NCBI GenBank assembly: GCA_013619035.1
Contig: JABXKX010000072.1
Coordinates: forward strand, 1 to 5,943
Source: Peptostreptococcaceae bacterium
GTDB lineage: Bacteria > Bacillota_A > Clostridia > Peptostreptococcales > Acidaminobacteraceae
DNA: 5,943 nucleotides
Direction of reading: 5' to 3'
Shown: in pieces, positions 3,543 through 5,943 of the stretch
How the letters are laid out: every line of letters starts with the position of its first letter
How positions within the stretch are numbered: position 1 is the stretch's first letter
Notes under the pieces: model-generated
Databases searched by the model: none
The model's input: the letters and a program-made list of their open reading frames with translations, nothing else
Told to the model about the DNA's origin: nothing
Translations under genes and position numbers: made by a program

Positions 3543-5943
3543 ATGAATTCAATGGTATATAGCTTTAAGGAACTAGTCGTGCCCAAGCCTTCTCAAGTAG
3601 GAGGGAAAGCAAGGAATCTGATTAAATTGTCTACAATTGATGATATTAATATTCCGGAAGGCTTCTGCATCACGACCACTGCTTATACAGAACTATTTAA
3701 GAATAACAAAGCGTTAGACGCACTATTGACTCAACTCTCACTGGTAAAAATAAACGAACTTGAACGGATCAGTGAAATCAGCGGTTTAATACGTGATGTC
3801 ATAGTTAGAACGAGTATGCCTGAAAAAATAACCAATGAAATTGCAATCTGTCTGGCAAAGTTAGGAGAAGATAAACCGTATGCGGTTCGATCCAGTGCTA
3901 CAGCTGAAGATTTACAAACGGCTTCCTTCGCTGGTCAACATGATACGTATTTAAACATTATTGGGTTTGATCGGATTGTAAAATATATAAGCAAATGCTG
4001 GGCTTCTCTTTTCACAGACCGTGCGGTTATATACCGAATTCTAAATGGATTTGATCATAGAAAAGTTTGTATAGCTGTCCTTGTGCAAGAGATGGTATTC
4101 TCGGATTCTTCAGGAATTATGTTCACCGCAGACCCGATCACCTCTAATCGCAAAGTCGTGTCAATTGATGCAAGTTTCGGTCTAGGTGAAGCCTTGGTGT
4201 CTGGTCTTGTGAATTCGGACAACTACAAAGTATGTGATGGTAAAATTATCGATAAAGAAATAGCCAGCAAGAACATGGGAATTTATGCAAAACAAGATGG
4301 TGGAACTGAGAAAATTACAATTAGCGATGACTTAAAAAATAAGCAAACCCTTACCGATCATCAAATACTAGAGCTTGAAAGAGTAGCTAGGAAAATTGAA
4401 GCATACTTTTCATATCCACAAGACATTGAGTGGTGTATTTTAAATGGTTCGATCTATATCCTTCAGAGCAGACCAATAACCACTTTATATCCGCTAGCTG
4501 ATATAAAGAATGAGGAAAAAAGAGTTTTTGTGTCATCGGGTCATATGCAAATGATGACAGCCCCGATAAAACCACTTGGAATGTTCTTTTTTAATTCGGT
4601 TATTAGCGACCCCCCATCACAAGAAATAGGAGGAAGACATTACATTGATGTTACCCATGATTTAGCCTCGCCTATTGGAAGAATAATTGCAACAAAATTA
4701 TTGACCGTGATCGGGGATACTCTCATTACAAATTCAGTCTTGAAGATCGTAAGTGACAAGCAACTTATAAAAAAACTTCCAAAAGGAAAAGAAAAAGTTT
4801 TTAATCTACAAAACAATAGTGGAGCCTTATCAATTATGCTCCATGCTTATAAAGCTTATAAAGAAAATAATTCTGATATAATTCGCAAGTTAATCAATGA
4901 AGAGGAAAAATCCATAGAAAAAATGAAAGCTGAAATCCAAAATTTGTCTGGTGATGAAGTTTTTACATACATTGCTCAAGATCACGATAATAGAAGAGTA
5001 AAACTGATGAAACCTCCAAATGCTGGTGTGATTACAGCCGTAATGTTATCTACAAATTGGTTCAACTCGAAAATTAAAAAATGGCTGGGTGAAGAAAATG
5101 CAGCAGATACAATTATTATGTCGATCCCCAATAGTGTTACAACGGATACTGGTTTTTCTCTTATCGATGTAGCTGATGTTGTAAGAAATTATCCAGAAGT
5201 AATTGATTACCTGAATGATCCAAGGGATCAAACTTTTTTTGAAGATATCAGTAAGCTTGATGGTGGTAAACTTGTATGTGATTCTATAAAAGGATACTTA
5301 AGAAAATATGGCATGCGTTGTTCAGGGGATATTGATATTACAGTTCCTAGGTGGAGCGAAAAACCGACTGATTTAATCCCTTTGATTCTAAACAATATTA
5401 AGAACTTTGAACCCGGTGCTTCAGCGCTTAAATATGAACAAGGGAAAGCTCAATCTGAAAAAAGAATACAAGAATTAGTCAGTCAAGTAGAGAAGTTGCC
5501 TAGGGGTAAGAAAAAGGCTAAAAAGATAAGGCGAATGGCTAGTTTGATTCGTAATTATATAGGCTATCGTGAATATCCGAAGTTCTCCTACATGAAAAGG
5601 TACTTGATCTATAAAGAAGCAATGCTTAAGGAAGCTGATAATCTTCTTCAAAGTGGCGTTCTTAATGAAGTAGAAGATATTTACTATCTACATTTCGATG
5701 AATTGAGAGCAGTTGTTAATGGGAAAAAACTCGACGATCAGTTAATTTCTGAAAGGAAAAAAGACTATGAGGAATTTGAAAAGCTAACGCCCCCAAGAGT
5801 GATGACATCGGATGGCGAAATTATCACAGGCGAGTACGAGAGGGATAACCTTCCAGAAAATGCTTTGCCAGGTTTAGCCGTTTCTACGGGCATAGTCGAA
5901 GGGCGAGCACGTATCGTAAAAAACATAAAAGACGCATCTCTTT
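3543..5943 (+). CDS. rph: rifamycin-inactivating phosphotransferase (Rph), partial (C-terminus beyond window)
   Basis: An uninterrupted frame of 800 codons runs to the window edge; the family is about 870 residues long. Rph transfers the beta-phosphate of ATP to rifampin through a swinging phosphohistidine domain, using the same architecture as PEP synthase. The ATP-binding domain is complete: GGKARN with Lys22, VRSSATAEDL with Arg116, FAGQHDTYLNI, FTADPIT, GLGEALVSGLV, DIEW with Glu296 and QSRPITTLYP with Gln308 and Arg310. The middle domain (~325-755) has the Rph-type features QMMTAPIKPLG and IGYREYPK (Arg676, Glu677, Lys680), which separate it from PEP synthases. The phosphohistidine domain begins at GLAVSTGIVEGRARIV (777-792), but its catalytic His lies past the edge, so activity cannot be confirmed. 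AGGTGA (3532-3537), overlapping the tetR stop, serves the ATG at 3543; the next ATG (3552) has a poorer site, and the motif spacing fits the 3543 start. Confidence 0.9.
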   Translation, partial: MNSMVYSFKELVVPKPSQVGGKARNLIKLSTIDDINIPEGFCITTTAYTELFKNNKALDALLTQLSLVKINELERISEISGLIRDVIVRTSMPEKITNEIAICLAKLGEDKPYAVRSSATAEDLQTASFAGQHDTYLNIIGFDRIVKYISKCWASLFTDRAVIYRILNGFDHRKVCIAVLVQEMVFSDSSGIMFTADPITSNRKVVSIDASFGLGEALVSGLVNSDNYKVCDGKIIDKEIASKNMGIYAKQDGGTEKITISDDLKNKQTLTDHQILELERVARKIEAYFSYPQDIEWCILNGSIYILQSRPITTLYPLADIKNEEKRVFVSSGHMQMMTAPIKPLGMFFFNSVISDPPSQEIGGRHYIDVTHDLASPIGRIIATKLLTVIGDTLITNSVLKIVSDKQLIKKLPKGKEKVFNLQNNSGALSIMLHAYKAYKENNSDIIRKLINEEEKSIEKMKAEIQNLSGDEVFTYIAQDHDNRRVKLMKPPNAGVITAVMLSTNWFNSKIKKWLGEENAADTIIMSIPNSVTTDTGFSLIDVADVVRNYPEVIDYLNDPRDQTFFEDISKLDGGKLVCDSIKGYLRKYGMRCSGDIDITVPRWSEKPTDLIPLILNNIKNFEPGASALKYEQGKAQSEKRIQELVSQVEKLPRGKKKAKKIRRMASLIRNYIGYREYPKFSYMKRYLIYKEAMLKEADNLLQSGVLNEVEDIYYLHFDELRAVVNGKKLDDQLISERKKDYEEFEKLTPPRVMTSDGEIITGEYERDNLPENALPGLAVSTGIVEGRARIVKNIKDASL

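Noticed and set aside
4387..4575. 62-codon open frame on the minus strand inside rph
   Set aside because: Antisense to the conserved end of the ATP-binding domain of Rph; shadow frame.
5046..5231. 61-codon open frame on the minus strand inside rph
   Set aside because: Antisense to conserved Rph sequence, rich in Ile/Cys/Asn runs, with no family resemblance; shadow frame.
3543..5942. Reading the large gene as PEP synthase or pyruvate phosphate dikinase
   Set aside because: The middle domain carries Rph-type segments (QMMTAPIKPLG, IGYREYPK) and follows Rph in length and motif spacing; the resemblance to PEP synthase is the shared ATP-binding and phosphohistidine architecture.

Overview
The window looks like chromosomal DNA from a low-GC Gram-positive bacterium, most likely a member of the Bacillales. 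The evidence is AT-rich sequence, strong GGAGG-type ribosome binding sites, consensus sigma-A promoters with 17-base spacers, and proteins that resemble Bacillus and Listeria families. No rRNA, tRNA, CRISPR array, transposase or attachment site was found.

Layout. (1) Positions 1-569, minus strand: the N-terminal part of a protein joining a TfoX-like domain to MORN-type repeats; it runs off the left edge. (2) Positions 570-719: a divergent regulatory region with a near-consensus promoter firing rightward and two related 22-base operator-like sites. (3) Positions 720-2669: a tight three-gene unit of a pirin-family cupin, a MarR-family repressor of MhqR type, and a flavin/NAD(P)H oxidoreductase. 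The oxidoreductase gene carries an in-frame TAG at codon 28 and is therefore called a pseudogene. A hairpin plus T-run at 2738-2773 ends the unit. (4) Positions 2774-2894: a second regulatory region, with a TTGACC-17-TATAAT promoter bracketed by a 20-base direct repeat (17 of 20 identical). (5) Positions 2895-5943: a TetR-family regulator followed 9 bases later by a large gene closely resembling rifampin phosphotransferase (Rph). That gene is open to the right edge, which cuts it just inside the C-terminal phosphohistidine domain.

How the parts may work together. Each of the two rightward units has a one-component repressor and repeated candidate operators over its own promoter, which suggests two self-regulated, ligand-induced modules. 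The first resembles the quinone/electrophile responses controlled by MhqR-type proteins, with pirin as a possible quercetinase-like dioxygenase and a flavin reductase as partner. The second would be an inducible rifamycin-inactivation module. Rifamycins are naphthohydroquinone ansamycins, so a shared theme of quinone-like toxicants is possible, but this is inference.

The main points to check are the amber codon in the reductase, the twin MhqR-like boxes, and the direct repeat controlling tetR-rph.
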